The notes beneath the pieces are model-generated. The model was not told the origin of the DNA, ran no database searches, and saw only the letters and a list, made by a program, of their open reading frames with translations. DNA of 6,242 nt from Actinomycetota bacterium (GTDB lineage Bacteria > Actinomycetota > Actinomycetes > S36-B12 > UBA10799). This document shows positions 6,010 through 6,242 of this stretch, one piece after another. Both the position numbers and the translations under genes were made by a program. Each line of letters opens with the position of its first letter. Positions within the stretch are counted from its first letter, which is position 1. The stretch is from assembly GCA_030837445.1 (NCBI GenBank), contig JAUPKM010000124.1, positions 1 through 6,242 on the forward strand, read 5' to 3'.

Positions 6010-6242
6010 TCAGTGGCTCAGCAGTAGATCCAGTTTCGTGAAGGAACTCTCCCAGCCGGAGGCGGCCAGCCCACGCAACTGCTCCCGGTAGGGGCCTTGG
6101 GTTAGGCGAAGCAGCGTGCCACCTTCGACCTCGTGGAATTCCAGCCGCAGGTGAATCCGTTCGATTCCCTCGAATCCCGGGATCCCCGCGACCACCTCAT
6201 CGCCCGCCAGGACCTCATTCTCGACCACCTCGGTGTAGGTGG
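6010..6242 (-). CDS. SRPBCC / AHSA1-like protein, C-terminal part (start beyond window)
   Basis: The last 77 residues of a protein whose N-terminus is outside the right edge. The visible part begins TYTEVVENE, runs through a beta-rich stretch (RIHLRLEFHEVEGGTLLRLTQG) and ends in a helix with GWESSFTKLDLLLSH. The GGTxLxLTQGPY strand followed by a GWxxxxxKLxxLL helix is the typical C-terminal half of AHSA1-type START/SRPBCC proteins, which bind hydrophobic ligands or act as small-molecule-binding partners; the ligand cannot be told from this fragment. An internal GTG at 6228 is not taken as the start, because the frame and the family similarity continue upstream to the edge. Converges on the DUF445 gene with 37 bases between. 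Confidence 0.85.
   Translation of the reverse strand, partial: TYTEVVENEVLAGDEVVAGIPGFEGIERIHLRLEFHEVEGGTLLRLTQGPYREQLRGLAASGWESSFTKLDLLLSH

Overview
The window looks like chromosomal DNA from a high-GC actinomycete (Actinomycetota, possibly Mycobacteriales; the exact genus cannot be fixed from sequence alone). The reasons are strong G/C bias at third codon positions, GTG starts, a DUF3817 protein of actinobacterial type, and start codons lying 6-8 nt after TANNNT hexamers, the layout of leaderless actinobacterial promoters. Gene density is very high. No RNA gene, mobile element, CRISPR array, integrase or attachment site is visible.

Layout: (1) 1-1904, minus: a large membrane diguanylate cyclase, cut by the left edge just after its GGDEF motif; about ten membrane helices, a GAF-like segment, a PAS domain and an apparently active GGDEF domain with an intact RxxD inhibitory site. 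(2) 1992-3125, plus: three small membrane proteins in series: a two-helix protein with an Ala/Glu-rich tail, a DUF3817 protein, and a tandem-duplicated YccF protein. (3) 3148-4578, minus, converging on yccF: a soluble GGDEF-EAL protein in which both catalytic centres are broken but the RxxD site survives, with a perfectly in-frame 18-bp repeat array where the GGDEF substrate loop should be. (4) 4683-5972, plus, divergent from (3): a DUF445 (YjiN-like) membrane-anchored protein. (5) 6010-6242, minus, converging on (4): the C-terminal part of an SRPBCC/AHSA1-type protein cut by the right edge.

How they may work together: two cyclic-di-GMP proteins sit on either side of a small membrane-protein cluster. 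One looks able to make c-di-GMP in response to a membrane or cytoplasmic signal. The other looks unable to make or degrade it but may still bind it through the I-site, so it is a candidate receptor or scaffold. Any link from these to the small membrane proteins is inference from proximity only. The most unusual observations are the doubly degenerate GGDEF-EAL protein with its repeat insertion, and a pair of promoters (before 1992 and 2691) with identical element spacing and a leaderless layout. Most of the window is otherwise ordinary core-type actinobacterial sequence; I do not see a clear novel multi-gene system.
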